From NCBI GenBank assembly GCA_029546925.1, contig JAKPQM010000033.1, positions 1 through 62,045 of the forward strand: a DNA stretch of 62,045 bases, written 5' to 3'. The notes under the pieces are model-generated. The model saw only the letters and a program-made list of their open reading frames with translations, did no database searches and was not told the origin of the DNA. The position numbers were made by a program, and so were the translations under genes. Positions 1 through 8,323 of this stretch are shown piece by piece. This stretch comes from Actinomycetes bacterium. GTDB taxonomy: Bacteria; Actinomycetota; Coriobacteriia; Coriobacteriales; Atopobiaceae. The first letter of the stretch is position 1. Every line of letters starts with the position of its first letter.

Positions 1-632
1 CGCTGCAGCGCGCGGGTCTCGCCGAGCACGAGCATCGTGCAGTCCTCGGCGATGATGGTCTCGGAGGAGATGCTCATGTCCAAGCGCCCGTTGCGCTTGA
101 ATGCCATGATATTGATACCGTAGGTGCGCCGGATGTCGAGCTGGCCGACGGTCTTGCCAACCCAGTTCCTGGGCACCGAGACCTCGAAGATGGAGTAGCG
201 CTCGTCGAGCTGGATGTAATCGAGGATGTGGTCTGCGCTGTAGCGGATGGCGGTCCACTTAGCCATCTGCGCCTCGGGATAGACCACCTGATCGGCTCCA
301 TTGCGCAGCAGGAACTTCTTCTGCACGTCGCTCTCGGCACGGGAGACGACCAGCTTGCCGCCGAGTTCCTTCAAGAGCGACGTGGTCTCGAGCGAGCTTT
401 GGAAATTGTGCGCGATGGCCACGATGCACACGTCGTAGTTGCCCACGCCGAGCGTCTCGAGGAACTCGGGATTGGTGCTGTCGCCGATCTGGGCATTCGT
501 GACGAAGGGGAGGATGTTGTCGACCCGCTCCTCGTTGCAGTCGATGGCCATGACCTCGTGCCCGAGTTCGTTGAGCTTCTCTGCGACATTCTGTCCGAAA
601 CGTCCGAGCCCGATAAGCAGAATAGATTTCAT
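1..632 (-). CDS. trkA: TrkA/KtrA-type potassium uptake regulatory subunit (3' end cut by window)
   Basis: Cytoplasmic RCK subunit that binds nucleotide and gates the TrkH/KtrB potassium channel-like subunit. Translating the minus strand from the ATG at 632 gives MKSILLIGLGRFGQNVAEKL, a Rossmann start with GxGxxG, followed by the acidic ribose-binding stretch AIDCNEERV and, near residue 130, the junction into a TrkA_C-like domain. About 210 residues are visible; the stop lies beyond position 1, so the gene is incomplete here but close to the usual single-RCK length of about 220. It lies 11 bp downstream of the trkH stop on the same strand, so the two are almost certainly co-transcribed. Confidence 0.9.
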   Translation of the reverse strand, partial: MKSILLIGLGRFGQNVAEKLNELGHEVMAIDCNEERVDNILPFVTNAQIGDSTNPEFLETLGVGNYDVCIVAIAHNFQSSLETTSLLKELGGKLVVSRAESDVQKKFLLRNGADQVVYPEAQMAKWTAIRYSADHILDYIQLDERYSIFEVSVPRNWVGKTVGQLDIRRTYGINIMAFKRNGRLDMSISSETIIAEDCTMLVLGETRALQ

Positions 633-643
633 ATCCTCATCCT

Positions 644-1978
644 TTATCCGACGGTGACGTGCTCGTGGGGAAGCCTGGAGAGGCTCCTCCTCATGTCCTT
701 CGTGGCTGCGTAGATGACCGTGAGCCCGCCGACGCGCCCGAGGAACATGAGCATCATCAGAATGATACGCGACGCTATGCCGAGCTGCGGCGTGATTCCG
801 AGGGAAAGGCCGACCGTGCCGATGGCCGAGGCGCACTCGAACAGGCACGACAGGTAGGGGAGCCCCTCGATCAGGCAGATGATGACGGCCCCGAGGAGAA
901 CCAGCCCGACGTACATCATGAAGATGGCGCCCGCCTGCTTGATGACATCGTCATCGAGCCTGCGTCCGAAGAGGTGCGCCTCCTCCTTGCGGAACGACAC
1001 GGCGATGAAATTGGCGAGCAGCACGGCAAGCGTCGTTGTCTTGATACCGCCTGCGGTGGATCCGGGAGAACCGCCGATGAGCATGAGGATGATGGTGAGA
1101 GCCTGCCCCGGCTCGCTCATCTTGGTCATATCCTCGACGTTGAAGCCTGCGGTACGCGTGGTGATCGACTGGAAGACCGAGGAGAGCACGCGTTCGGTCG
1201 GGGGGAGGGAGTGGTACTCGAAGAAGAAGAAGAACAGTGCGGGCAGGATGATCAGTATCGCCGTCATCATGATGATGACCTTGCTCTGCACGGAGTAGCG
1301 CCTGAAGCGCCCCTTGTTGCTGCTGATGTCGTTCCACGTGACGAAGCCGATGCCGCCGAACACGATGAGCGCGCTGATGGTGAAGCAGATGAGCGGGTTG
1401 GTCGCATAGGCGGAGAGCGAGGGGAACAGGTAGCCGAGCCGGCCCATGATATCGAACCCCGCATTGCAGAATGCCGAGATCGAGACGAAAAGGGACATCC
1501 AGATGCCGTTGAAACCGTACTCGCCGCAGAGCGTGGGCATCATGATGAGGGCGCCTATGAGCTCGGTGGCGAAGGTGACCCTGAGGATGAAGGTCGCCAT
1601 CCGCACGATGCCCTCCATACGGGGGGCTGCGAAGGCTTCCTGCATCATGCTCCGCTCCTTGAGGGAGATCTTCCTTCCGGAGAGCAGGGCGAAGCTGGCC
1701 GATGCCATGACCACGCCGAGGCCGCCGATCTGGATCATCAGCAGGATCACGGACTGTCCGAAGAACGACCAGTGGGTGGCCGTGTCTTGGACGACGAGGC
1801 CGGTCACGCAGGTGGCGGAAACCGCCGTGAAGAGGGCATCGGCGAACGACGAGGGGCTGCCCGAGCGCGTGGAGAAGGGAAGCGAGAGCAAAATCGAGCC
1901 GAGGAGGATGATACCGGCGAAGGCCAGGATGATGATCCTGAACGACGAGAGCTTCTTACGTGTGATTGCTGCAGCCAA
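644..1978 (-). CDS. trkH: TrkH/KtrB family potassium transporter membrane subunit
   Basis: 444-residue integral membrane protein of the Trk/Ktr/HKT superfamily that moves K+ with its partner TrkA. All four pore-loop repeats with their filter glycine are visible in order: SATCVTGLVV, SAFCNAGFDI, SITTRTAGFN and SAIGTVGLSLG, separated by hydrophobic helices. The conserved GGSPGSTAGGIKTTT loop after the third repeat is intact. Length suits KtrB-type proteins (about 440-450) better than the longer proteobacterial TrkH. It is the first gene of a trkH-trkA pair reading out of the window. The ATG at 1978 follows AGGAGC at a normal distance. Confidence 0.93.
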   Translation of the reverse strand: MAAAITRKKLSSFRIIILAFAGIILLGSILLSLPFSTRSGSPSSFADALFTAVSATCVTGLVVQDTATHWSFFGQSVILLMIQIGGLGVVMASASFALLSGRKISLKERSMMQEAFAAPRMEGIVRMATFILRVTFATELIGALIMMPTLCGEYGFNGIWMSLFVSISAFCNAGFDIMGRLGYLFPSLSAYATNPLICFTISALIVFGGIGFVTWNDISSNKGRFRRYSVQSKVIIMMTAILIILPALFFFFFEYHSLPPTERVLSSVFQSITTRTAGFNVEDMTKMSEPGQALTIILMLIGGSPGSTAGGIKTTTLAVLLANFIAVSFRKEEAHLFGRRLDDDVIKQAGAIFMMYVGLVLLGAVIICLIEGLPYLSCLFECASAIGTVGLSLGITPQLGIASRIILMMLMFLGRVGGLTVIYAATKDMRRSLSRLPHEHVTVG

Positions 1979-2165
1979 AGAGCATGCTCCTTCTTGCAGA
2001 ACCTAGACACACTAGGATAGCAGTTTTGCGAAGCGCATAGCGCGATTCCCTATGCGGAAGGGATGAGGGGACGAAGCGTCGGCTCGAATCGCACGCAGCG
2101 AGACCTATCCGCCGTGGTCGAGCGCCCCCCTCATCGGGCATCGCCGTTCAATACGGTATTAAGAG

Positions 2166-2333
2166 ATGCGTGCGTCTGAGATTTCGATGTCGTTCGGGAC
2201 GTGGTGGGGTGCTGACCCGGATGCCGGGGAGCAGGGGGACGTCGATGTCATAGCCGCAGGCAAGCTGCGCCGATCCCTCATATGCGGGGAGTGCGCCTCG
2301 GCGAGACGGAGGCTGGGCGCTGTCCCTGTCCGC
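2166..2333 (+). pseudogene. Remnant of an archaeal-type ATPase C-terminal domain (DUF234-like)
   Basis: An open stretch encodes a motif resembling the C-terminal nuclease-like domain of DUF234 ATPases: GTWWGADPD, then DVDVIAAGKLRRS and LICGECA, where intact relatives read R(W)WG..P, (D/E)IDI(V)A and GECK. No ATPase domain precedes it and the frame drifts into unrelated sequence after about 45 residues. I read it as the 3' tail of a lost gene. The assignment rests on motif resemblance only. Confidence 0.45.
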
Positions 2334-2402
2334 AGTTCCCATATTCTGCAGGACGTGCTAATGCAAGGCACGAAGAATTGCAGAACGTGCGCGAGGCGAC
2401 GA

Positions 2403-2720
2403 ATGTTCAGACCGAAGGCGTATGACGGGCTCGTGGAGTGGAAGCGCGGCTGGCGGGGACGGACGGCCTTGCTCTTGGAAGGAGCTCGCCGCGTGGGCAA
2501 GACGACGCCTGCGCGCGAGTTCGCGGAACGCGCATACCGCTCGGCCATCTCCATCGACTCCTCCACGGCGCCAAGTGCCGACAAATTGTGCGCGATGCTC
2601 GAGACTCGCGGCGGAAGGCCTTCCTCGCGCATCAAGGATCTTGTTGACGTTCTTGCATACGCGACGACGCAGGATCTCGATGGGGCCGAGCTTGCGCGAC
2701 GGCCCATCCCGAGGCCCGCA
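2403..2720 (+). pseudogene. Truncated, frameshifted AAA ATPase remnant (DUF4143 family)
   Basis: The reading frame from 2403 begins MFRPKAYDGLVEWKRGWRG and reaches TALLLEGARRVGKTT, the N-terminus and Walker A of DUF4143-type AAA ATPases. After ISIDSSTAPS the homology seems to move into another frame (RQIVRDARDSRRKAFLAHQG around 2585-2645) and then stops. The rest of the roughly 400-residue family is missing. The surrounding stretch 1979-3141 has long open frames on both strands, but none reads like a protein, so I regard it as decayed DNA. Confidence 0.5.
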
Positions 2721-3141
2721 TGAGAGGCATCGAGCTTCCCAAGCGCTTCCAAATTCCCGGGCCTTGGCATGCTCGATACCGGGAGAGCTATCGCAAGCTC
2801 GTGGGTGAGAGCGGCCTGCCGACGCGATCCCGAGACATGGACGAGGGCGAGAGGCTCGTTGGAGAGTTGCTGAGCCCGATCTTGGATGAGGGCTCGGCGG
2901 GTATGGGACGGGACCGCGGCTCGCTTTCCTGGAAGCGAGCCGTCGGCGGCATTGCCCGGCAGGATTCGAGAAGCCCCAGCTAGAACCATCCCGGAGTTGA
3001 GCGGTATCTATTGGACGATGCGCCACAAGCCCCGATTCCGGCTTCCCAGCACCAGCCAGTCTTCTTGGGGGCTGGCTGTCTGACAAAGATGTCATGGGAA
3101 TCACGTCCGCTCCGTTCCGCTTGCGCTACAATGTCAACCAT

Positions 3142-3224
3142 ACGGGAGCTCGCAGCGAGGCGGGCTGAGAGGGGCGCCAGCGTCCGACCGCACCTGATCT
3201 GGACAATGCCAGCGTAGGGAGTTC
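3142..3224 (+). promoter_or_regulatory. TPP (THI-box) riboswitch
   Basis: The two conserved halves of the thiamine pyrophosphate aptamer are present: GGCGGGCTGAGAG (3159-3171) and CCTGATCTGGACAATGCC followed by AGCGTAGGGA (3193-3220). A possible -10 TACAAT lies at 3127-3132. The aptamer ends directly before the ATG at 3226, and the only ribosome-binding sequence (AGGGAG, 3216-3221) is part of the conserved aptamer tail. I infer control by direct ribosome-site occlusion. Confidence 0.93.
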
Positions 3225-3225
3225 G

Positions 3226-3993
3226 ATGCACCTGCCCTCTAAAAAGCGCCTTGTGCCCGCCGTGGCGGTTGTCGTCTTGCTTATCGTATGGCAGGCAGTC
3301 TGCTCGTTCGGTCTCGTCCCCGCGTTCATGCTGCCGAGCCCCCTCAACGTGATGGCTGCGCTGCTGCGCGATGCGCCGCTTATCGCAGGCCACATGCTCA
3401 CCACGCTCGTGGAAGCTGCCGTCGGCCTTGCCATCGGCGTTCTGCTCGGCTTCCTCCTCGCCATCCTCATGGATCGTTTCGAGACCTTCTATCTGGCGGT
3501 CCAGCCCCTCATCACGCTCTCGCAGACCGTTCCCACCATCGCCATAGCGCCGCTTCTGGTGCTGTGGCTGGGATACGGCATCCTGCCCAAGATCGTGCTC
3601 ATCGTGCTCACGACCTTCTTCCCCGTGGCCGTCTCGCTCGCCGACGGCTTCCGCTCGGTCGACCGCGACATCATCGACCTCATGCGCACCATGAATGCCT
3701 CCGACCTGCAGATCTTCCGTTATGCGAAGTTCCCCGCCGCCGCCGAGCACCTCTTCTCGGGCCTCAAGATCAGCGCCACGTACGCCATCGTGAGCGCGGT
3801 CATCGCCGAGTGGCTGGGCGGTGCGTCCGGGCTCGGCGTGTACATGACGCGTGTCCGCAAATCCTTCTCGTACGACAAGATGTTCGCCTCGATCGCGGTC
3901 ATCTCCGCGCTCTCGCTCGCCTTGATGAGGCTCATCGGGCTGCTCGAACGCATCTGCATCCCTTGGAAACAGGCAGAAAGGATCGAATCATGA
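3226..3993 (+). CDS. thiX: Thiamine-precursor ABC transporter permease (ThiX-like)
   Basis: 255-residue inner-membrane permease of the SsuC/TauC/ThiX type. It has an N-terminal helix, a proline-rich AFMLPSPLNVMAALL segment, several hydrophobic spans and the EAA-type cytoplasmic loop around FSGLKISATYAIVSAVIAEW that contacts the ATPase. The TPP riboswitch directly upstream makes a pyrimidine (HMP/formylaminopyrimidine) or thiamine substrate more likely than a sulfonate. The stop overlaps the start of the binding-protein gene as ATGA. The specific substrate is inferred from regulation and the NMT1-like partner. Confidence 0.88.
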   Translation: MHLPSKKRLVPAVAVVVLLIVWQAVCSFGLVPAFMLPSPLNVMAALLRDAPLIAGHMLTTLVEAAVGLAIGVLLGFLLAILMDRFETFYLAVQPLITLSQTVPTIAIAPLLVLWLGYGILPKIVLIVLTTFFPVAVSLADGFRSVDRDIIDLMRTMNASDLQIFRYAKFPAAAEHLFSGLKISATYAIVSAVIAEWLGGASGLGVYMTRVRKSFSYDKMFASIAVISALSLALMRLIGLLERICIPWKQAERIES

Positions 3994-5030
3994 CCATGCT
4001 CTCCCGCCGTGCATTCCTCAGCACCTGCTCCGGTCTCGGGGTCGCCGCCCTCGCAGGTTGCGCCCCGACTTCCGGCACGGACGATGACGCGACGCCCGAC
4101 GGCGGCGCCGACGGCCCATCAGGCCTTACGAAGGTCTCGTTCGTGCTCGACTACTCGCCCAACGTCAACCATACGGGCATCTATGTGGCGATCGACCAGG
4201 GATTCTTCGCCAAGGAGGGCATCGAGGTCGAGATCGTCCCCGTGCCCGCCGACGGATCCGATGCCCTGATCGGAGCGGGTGGGGCGGACATGGGCCTGAC
4301 CTATCAGGACTACATCGCCAACAGCCTCTCGTCCGCTAATCCGCTGCCCTATACCGCAGTGGCTGCGGTGGTGCAGCATAACACGAGCGGCATCATGAGC
4401 CGCGCCGAGGACGGCATCGTGCGGCCCAAGGATATGGAGGGCCACAGCTACGCTACCTGGGGGCTTCCCATCGAACAGGCGACCGTGAAGCAGGTCGTCG
4501 AGGAGGACGGCGGCGATTTCTCCAAGGTCGCGCTGGTTCCCTACGAGGTGGACGATGAGGTCATGGGCCTGCAGGCGGGCCTCTTCGATACCGTCTGGGT
4601 CTACGAGTGGTGGGCCGTGCAGAACGCGAAGCTGCAGGAGTATCCGGTGAACTACTTCGCATTCGCCGACATCTCCCCCCAGTTCGACTTCTATACGCCC
4701 GTCATCGCGGCAAACGATGCCTTCGCAGCCGCCGATCCCGAGCTTGTGCGAGCCTTCCTGCGTGCGTGCGAGCAGGGCTACGAGCTTGCCGCCACCTCTC
4801 CCGAGCGGGCTGCCGAGATCCTCTGCGGGGCTGTCCCCGAGCTCGATCCCGCGCTCATCGCCGCAGCCCAGGCATCGATTTCCCCGCAATACACCGCCGA
4901 TGCAAGCCGCTGGGGCGTCATCGACCGCAGCAGGTGGACGCGCTTCTACGAATGGTTGAACGACACCGGTCTCGTGGAGAACGGCTTCGATCCCGCGCTC
5001 GGCTTCACGAACGAGTACCTCGAGGGGTAG
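3990..5030 (+). CDS. thiY: Thiamine-precursor ABC transporter substrate-binding lipoprotein (ThiY/NMT1-like)
   Basis: 346-residue extracytoplasmic binding protein. The N-terminus MTMLSRRAFLS with a hydrophobic run to the lipobox LAGC (Cys at about residue 25) indicates a lipoprotein; the RR suggests possible Tat export. The mature part matches the NMT1/THI5-like family: KVSFVLDYSPNVNHTGIYVA, then FFAKEGIEVEIVP, GGADMGLTYQD and the aromatic-rich VWVYEWWAVQNAK. Start chosen at the ATG overlapping the thiX stop; a second ATG six bases on is possible. Likely ligand is the pyrimidine moiety of thiamine, by family and riboswitch context. Confidence 0.88.
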   Translation: MTMLSRRAFLSTCSGLGVAALAGCAPTSGTDDDATPDGGADGPSGLTKVSFVLDYSPNVNHTGIYVAIDQGFFAKEGIEVEIVPVPADGSDALIGAGGADMGLTYQDYIANSLSSANPLPYTAVAAVVQHNTSGIMSRAEDGIVRPKDMEGHSYATWGLPIEQATVKQVVEEDGGDFSKVALVPYEVDDEVMGLQAGLFDTVWVYEWWAVQNAKLQEYPVNYFAFADISPQFDFYTPVIAANDAFAAADPELVRAFLRACEQGYELAATSPERAAEILCGAVPELDPALIAAAQASISPQYTADASRWGVIDRSRWTRFYEWLNDTGLVENGFDPALGFTNEYLEG

Positions 5031-5095
5031 GCTGGCGCCGTGGCAAGGTCATTTCCGCTATCGCCCGGAGGCTTCCGGCAAGGAGAAGGCGCATT

Positions 5096-5251
5096 TTCAA
5101 CCGAAATCCCGCTTATTCCGCGCTTTTGGGGTCTCATTTCGCCATCGGGGCCGGACAGGCTCTGTATGTGCGCAGCTCTGCGGATCGGGTATGTGCGCTC
5201 GATGGGCGAATCGCACCTAAAAAACGCGGAATACTCGCAGTTTTGGTTGGA
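5096..5251. repeat. Long imperfect inverted repeat in the thiY-thiZ gap
   Basis: Arms 5096-5146 and 5201-5251 are inverted copies (35 of 51 positions without gaps, more with a one-base shift), separated by 54 nt. The best-preserved part reads AACGCGGAATA on one arm and its complement on the other. The element occupies most of a 263-bp gap inside an otherwise tight operon and does not encode a protein. It could be a palindromic mobile element or an mRNA structure separating expression of the two genes. Confidence 0.6.
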
Positions 5252-5293
5252 TTCGCTCCCGTTTCATGCACAAGGTGCCTTGGCGGTGGCCGT

Positions 5294-6025
5294 ATGACCG
5301 TCCCGGCGCTCGAGGCGCAGCATCTCAAGCTTGTCTGGGAGGATCTCGTCGTTGCCGAGGGCGTTTCGCTACGGGTGGATGCGGGCGAGACCGTCTGCCT
5401 CGTGGGCCGCAGCGGCTGCGGCAAGACCACGCTCTTCCACGCGCTTGCGGGGCTCGAGCAGCCCGCCTCGGGCACGGTTCTGCTCCATGGCGAGGACATC
5501 ACCGGCGTGCCCGGCCGCGTGAGCTACATGCTCCAGAAGGATCTGCTGCTGCCGAGCAGAACCATCCTCGGCAATGCAGTGCTGCCGCTCATCCTGCGCG
5601 GCATCGGTCGGGATGAGGCGCGCGCGCGAGCGCGGGATCTCTTCGCGACGTTCGGCCTTTCGGGTACCGAGGACCTCTGGCCCTCGCAGCTCTCGGGCGG
5701 CATGCGCCAGCGGGCCGCCCTCCTGCGCACCTACCTCATGGACAATGACGTGGTGCTGCTCGACGAACCCTTCTCGGCGCTCGACGCCATCACGCGCGTG
5801 GAGCTCCGGCGCTGGTTCGCGGGCATGGTGCGCGAGCTCGGCCTCTCGGCGCTCGTCGTCACGCACGATATCGACGAGGCGGTCGAATTGGGGAGGCGCA
5901 TCTACCTGCTCGACGGCAATCCCATGCAGGGTTCGGTGTCGCATCTGGTCGGCGAAGTGCCGGTCGACGCGCAGGATCCCGGCGCGGCCAAAGTTGCTGT
6001 GGGCGCCTTGCTCGGCTTGGCTTGA
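5294..6025 (+). CDS. thiZ: Thiamine-precursor ABC transporter ATP-binding protein (ThiZ-like)
   Basis: 243-residue ABC ATPase that would energise ThiX. Walker A GRSGCGKTT is near residue 39, the Q-loop is in YMLQKDLLL, the signature is LSGGMRQR, Walker B is VVLLDEPFSALD and the switch histidine is in VVTHDIDEA. It matches the SsuB/TauB/ThiZ group in length and spacing. The ATG at 5294 follows GGTGGCC with only a weak ribosome site. It is separated from thiY by a structured 263-bp spacer yet completes the permease/binding protein/ATPase set. Confidence 0.9.
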   Translation: MTVPALEAQHLKLVWEDLVVAEGVSLRVDAGETVCLVGRSGCGKTTLFHALAGLEQPASGTVLLHGEDITGVPGRVSYMLQKDLLLPSRTILGNAVLPLILRGIGRDEARARARDLFATFGLSGTEDLWPSQLSGGMRQRAALLRTYLMDNDVVLLDEPFSALDAITRVELRRWFAGMVRELGLSALVVTHDIDEAVELGRRIYLLDGNPMQGSVSHLVGEVPVDAQDPGAAKVAVGALLGLA

Positions 6026-6213
6026 TTTCCGCTGCGGCCCCGGCCTCCGATGGCCCGCGCGCATTCGAGTGCGGTGATGGGGATCCGAAACGAAGCAGCT
6101 GCCGTGCCGTTCTCCGACTCCTGCGACCCCCTGTGGCGCATGTCGTTCAATCTCTGCCGTATGAGGGCACAATTCGATCAAGGGGATAATATATGCGATC
6201 GATAGGAGAGGAC

Positions 6214-8139
6214 ATGAAGTTCGAGAAGTTGCTGTCGCCCGGCAAGATGGGCTCGTTGGAACTCAAGAACCGCTTCGTGGTCCCGCCGATGGGAACCAAC
6301 CTCGGCACCTACGAAGGCTATGTCACCGAGAATATGTGCACCTACTACAAGACCCGTGCGCTCGGCGGTTACGGTCTCGAGATCATCGAGGTCACGGCTG
6401 TCGATCCTCGCGGCAAGGCCATCCTGAACGAGATCGGCCTCTGGGATGATGCCCAGATCCCGATGTTCGCCAAGCTGATGGATGCCATCCACGAGGGCGG
6501 GGCCAAGGTCGTGGTCCAGCTCCACCATGCGGGACGCCAGACCGCCAACCCCTACATCTTCGATGAGACTCCCGAAGCCCCCAGCCGCGTTCCGTGCCCG
6601 CTGCTGCAGGTTCCGGTGGTCGAGATGACGAACGAACGCGTGTGGGAGCTCATCGGGCAGTTCGGCGATGCAGCCCTGCGTGCCAAGAAGGCCGGCGCCG
6701 ATGGCGTCGAGGTCCACGGCGCCCACGGCTATCTCGTGGCCCAATTCATGAGCCCGCAGGCCAACAAGCGCACCGATGAATTCGGAGGAAGCTTCCTCGG
6801 TCGCACCAAATTCGCCTGCGAGATCTTTGCCGATATCCGCCGTAAATGCGGCGAGGACTTCACGCTGCTCTTCCGTTTCGGCCACGACGAGAAGGTTCCC
6901 GGAGGCCGCACGCTCGAGGAGTCCGTTTCCGTCGCCCGCATGGCCGAGGAAGCCGGCGTCGACTGCCTCGATATCTCCATCATGACCTACCAGTCGCTTC
7001 CGTACATGTCCGCGCCTCCCGCCCTGCCGCACGGTTTCAACATGTTCCCCACGCGTGAGATCAAAAACTCCGTCTCGATCCCGGTCATCTCCGTGGGCCG
7101 CTACACGCCCGAGATCGCCGAGAATGCGCTCCAGAGCGGCTGCGCGGACTTCATCGCGTTCGGCCGAGAGTCGCTCTGCGACCCCGAGATCCCCAACAAG
7201 GTCGCCGAGGGGCGCCTCGACGAGATCTGCCCCTGCATCGGCTGCACGCAGAGCTGTCTGGGTTACCTCAACGCCGGTGGCGTGGCGAGCTGCCTCATCA
7301 ATCCGGTGACCGGCCACGAAGCCGAATACGATCTCGGTCCCGCCGAACATCCCAAGAAGGTCCTCGTCGCGGGCGCCGGCCCCGCAGGCCTCATGGCCGC
7401 TATGACGGCTGCGCGCAAGGGCCACGAGGTCGTGCTCGCCGAGAAGACCGACAGGATCGGCGGCCAGTTCCGCCTTGCCGCCGTGGCACCCACCAAGCAG
7501 GATATCGCGACCGCCATCAAGTACTACGGCACCATGTGCGAGAAGCTCGGCGTCGATGTGCGCCTCGGCACCGAGGTCACCGAGGATCTCGTGCGCGAGC
7601 TCGCGCCCGATGCGGCGGTGCTCGCCACCGGCGGCCTGCCGCTGCGCCCGGGCATCCCCGGCCTCGACGGATCCGGTGCCGTCGATGCGATCGATGTCCT
7701 CGACGGCCGCATCTTCCCAGGTCCCCGCGTCCTCATCGTCGGCGGCGGTATGACCGGCGTCGAGACGGCCGATTATCTTGCCGAGGCCAACCACGATGTC
7801 ACGATCATCGAGATGAAGTCCGATATCGCGCTCGACGAGGCCGCCGCAGCGCGCTACTTCCTCATCCCGCGCCTCAGGGAGTATGGCGTGAAGTGGGAGA
7901 CCAATGCCACCGTCAAGAGGTTCGTCGCAGGAGGTGTGATCTACGAGCAGGACGGCGTCGAGAAGGCGCTCGGCGGCTTCGACACCGTCATCCTGGCCCT
8001 CGGCGTATGCTCCTACAACCCGCTCGAAGAGGCCGTGCGCGGCCTTGTCGATGAGGTCTACGTCATCGGCGATGCCGAACAGCCTGCTCCCGCCAACCGC
8101 GCCACCGAGACCGGCCTCGCGGCAGCCCTCGCCCTGTAG
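6214..8139 (+). CDS. NADH:flavin oxidoreductase / 2,4-dienoyl-CoA-reductase-like Fe-S flavoenzyme
   Basis: 641-residue modular reductase. The N-terminal Old Yellow Enzyme barrel starts KFEKLLSPGKMGSLELKNR and carries HHAGRQ and the active-site stretch GVEVHGAHGYLVAQFMSP. A [4Fe-4S] motif CPCIGCTQSCLGY with a further Cys before LINP follows at about residues 338-360. The C-terminal half is an FAD/NAD(P) domain with VLVAGAGPAGLMAAMTA and VLIVGGGMTGVETADYL. This architecture fits enoate reductases, dienoyl-CoA reductases and gut steroid or bile-acid ene-reductases; the substrate cannot be read from sequence. Start set at 6214 because AGGAGAGG sits just upstream; an in-frame ATG at 6193 lacks such a site. 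It stands alone. Confidence 0.9.
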   Translation: MKFEKLLSPGKMGSLELKNRFVVPPMGTNLGTYEGYVTENMCTYYKTRALGGYGLEIIEVTAVDPRGKAILNEIGLWDDAQIPMFAKLMDAIHEGGAKVVVQLHHAGRQTANPYIFDETPEAPSRVPCPLLQVPVVEMTNERVWELIGQFGDAALRAKKAGADGVEVHGAHGYLVAQFMSPQANKRTDEFGGSFLGRTKFACEIFADIRRKCGEDFTLLFRFGHDEKVPGGRTLEESVSVARMAEEAGVDCLDISIMTYQSLPYMSAPPALPHGFNMFPTREIKNSVSIPVISVGRYTPEIAENALQSGCADFIAFGRESLCDPEIPNKVAEGRLDEICPCIGCTQSCLGYLNAGGVASCLINPVTGHEAEYDLGPAEHPKKVLVAGAGPAGLMAAMTAARKGHEVVLAEKTDRIGGQFRLAAVAPTKQDIATAIKYYGTMCEKLGVDVRLGTEVTEDLVRELAPDAAVLATGGLPLRPGIPGLDGSGAVDAIDVLDGRIFPGPRVLIVGGGMTGVETADYLAEANHDVTIIEMKSDIALDEAAAARYFLIPRLREYGVKWETNATVKRFVAGGVIYEQDGVEKALGGFDTVILALGVCSYNPLEEAVRGLVDEVYVIGDAEQPAPANRATETGLAAALAL

Positions 8140-8184
8140 GATCTCTTGCGATCCGATGTGCTCATCCGACGTGGCAGAGCAGAC

Positions 8185-8210
8185 GGACGCGCCCCGGTCG
8201 GGGCGCGTCC
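8185..8210. terminator. GC-rich hairpin between convergent genes
   Basis: An 11-bp perfect stem GGACGCGCCCC / GGGGCGCGTCC closes on the loop GGTC. It lies between the flavoenzyme stop and the convergent membrane-protein gene. There is no U-run, so termination efficiency is uncertain; it could serve both directions. Confidence 0.6.
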
Positions 8211-8323
8211 TGCATACGGGCGCCCGACGGCTCCCATGAGAACCTGATGGCCGGGGATACCGTGCGGTTTTGCAGGATCGGATGGGTCGATGCAGCCCGT
8301 TCCCGCACCCATTCACGTATAGG

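Noticed and set aside
659-2020. 453-codon open frame antisense to trkH
   Set aside because: Composition is extreme (Glu/Asp/His/Arg-rich), it mirrors the TrkH codons, and TrkH has all four pore motifs. Shadow frame of a GC-rich gene.
2720-2983. 87-codon open frame between the ATPase remnants and the riboswitch
   Set aside because: No recognisable motif, no ribosome site and competing open frames on the other strand; treated as decayed DNA.
3134-4176. 14-mer GTCAACCATACGGG occurs before the TPP riboswitch and inside thiY
   Set aside because: A shared 14-mer is expected by chance in 62 kb, and the second copy encodes conserved binding-protein residues.
8185-8210. Riboswitch or small RNA
   Set aside because: A single simple hairpin between convergent genes with no conserved aptamer sequence; a terminator explains it better.
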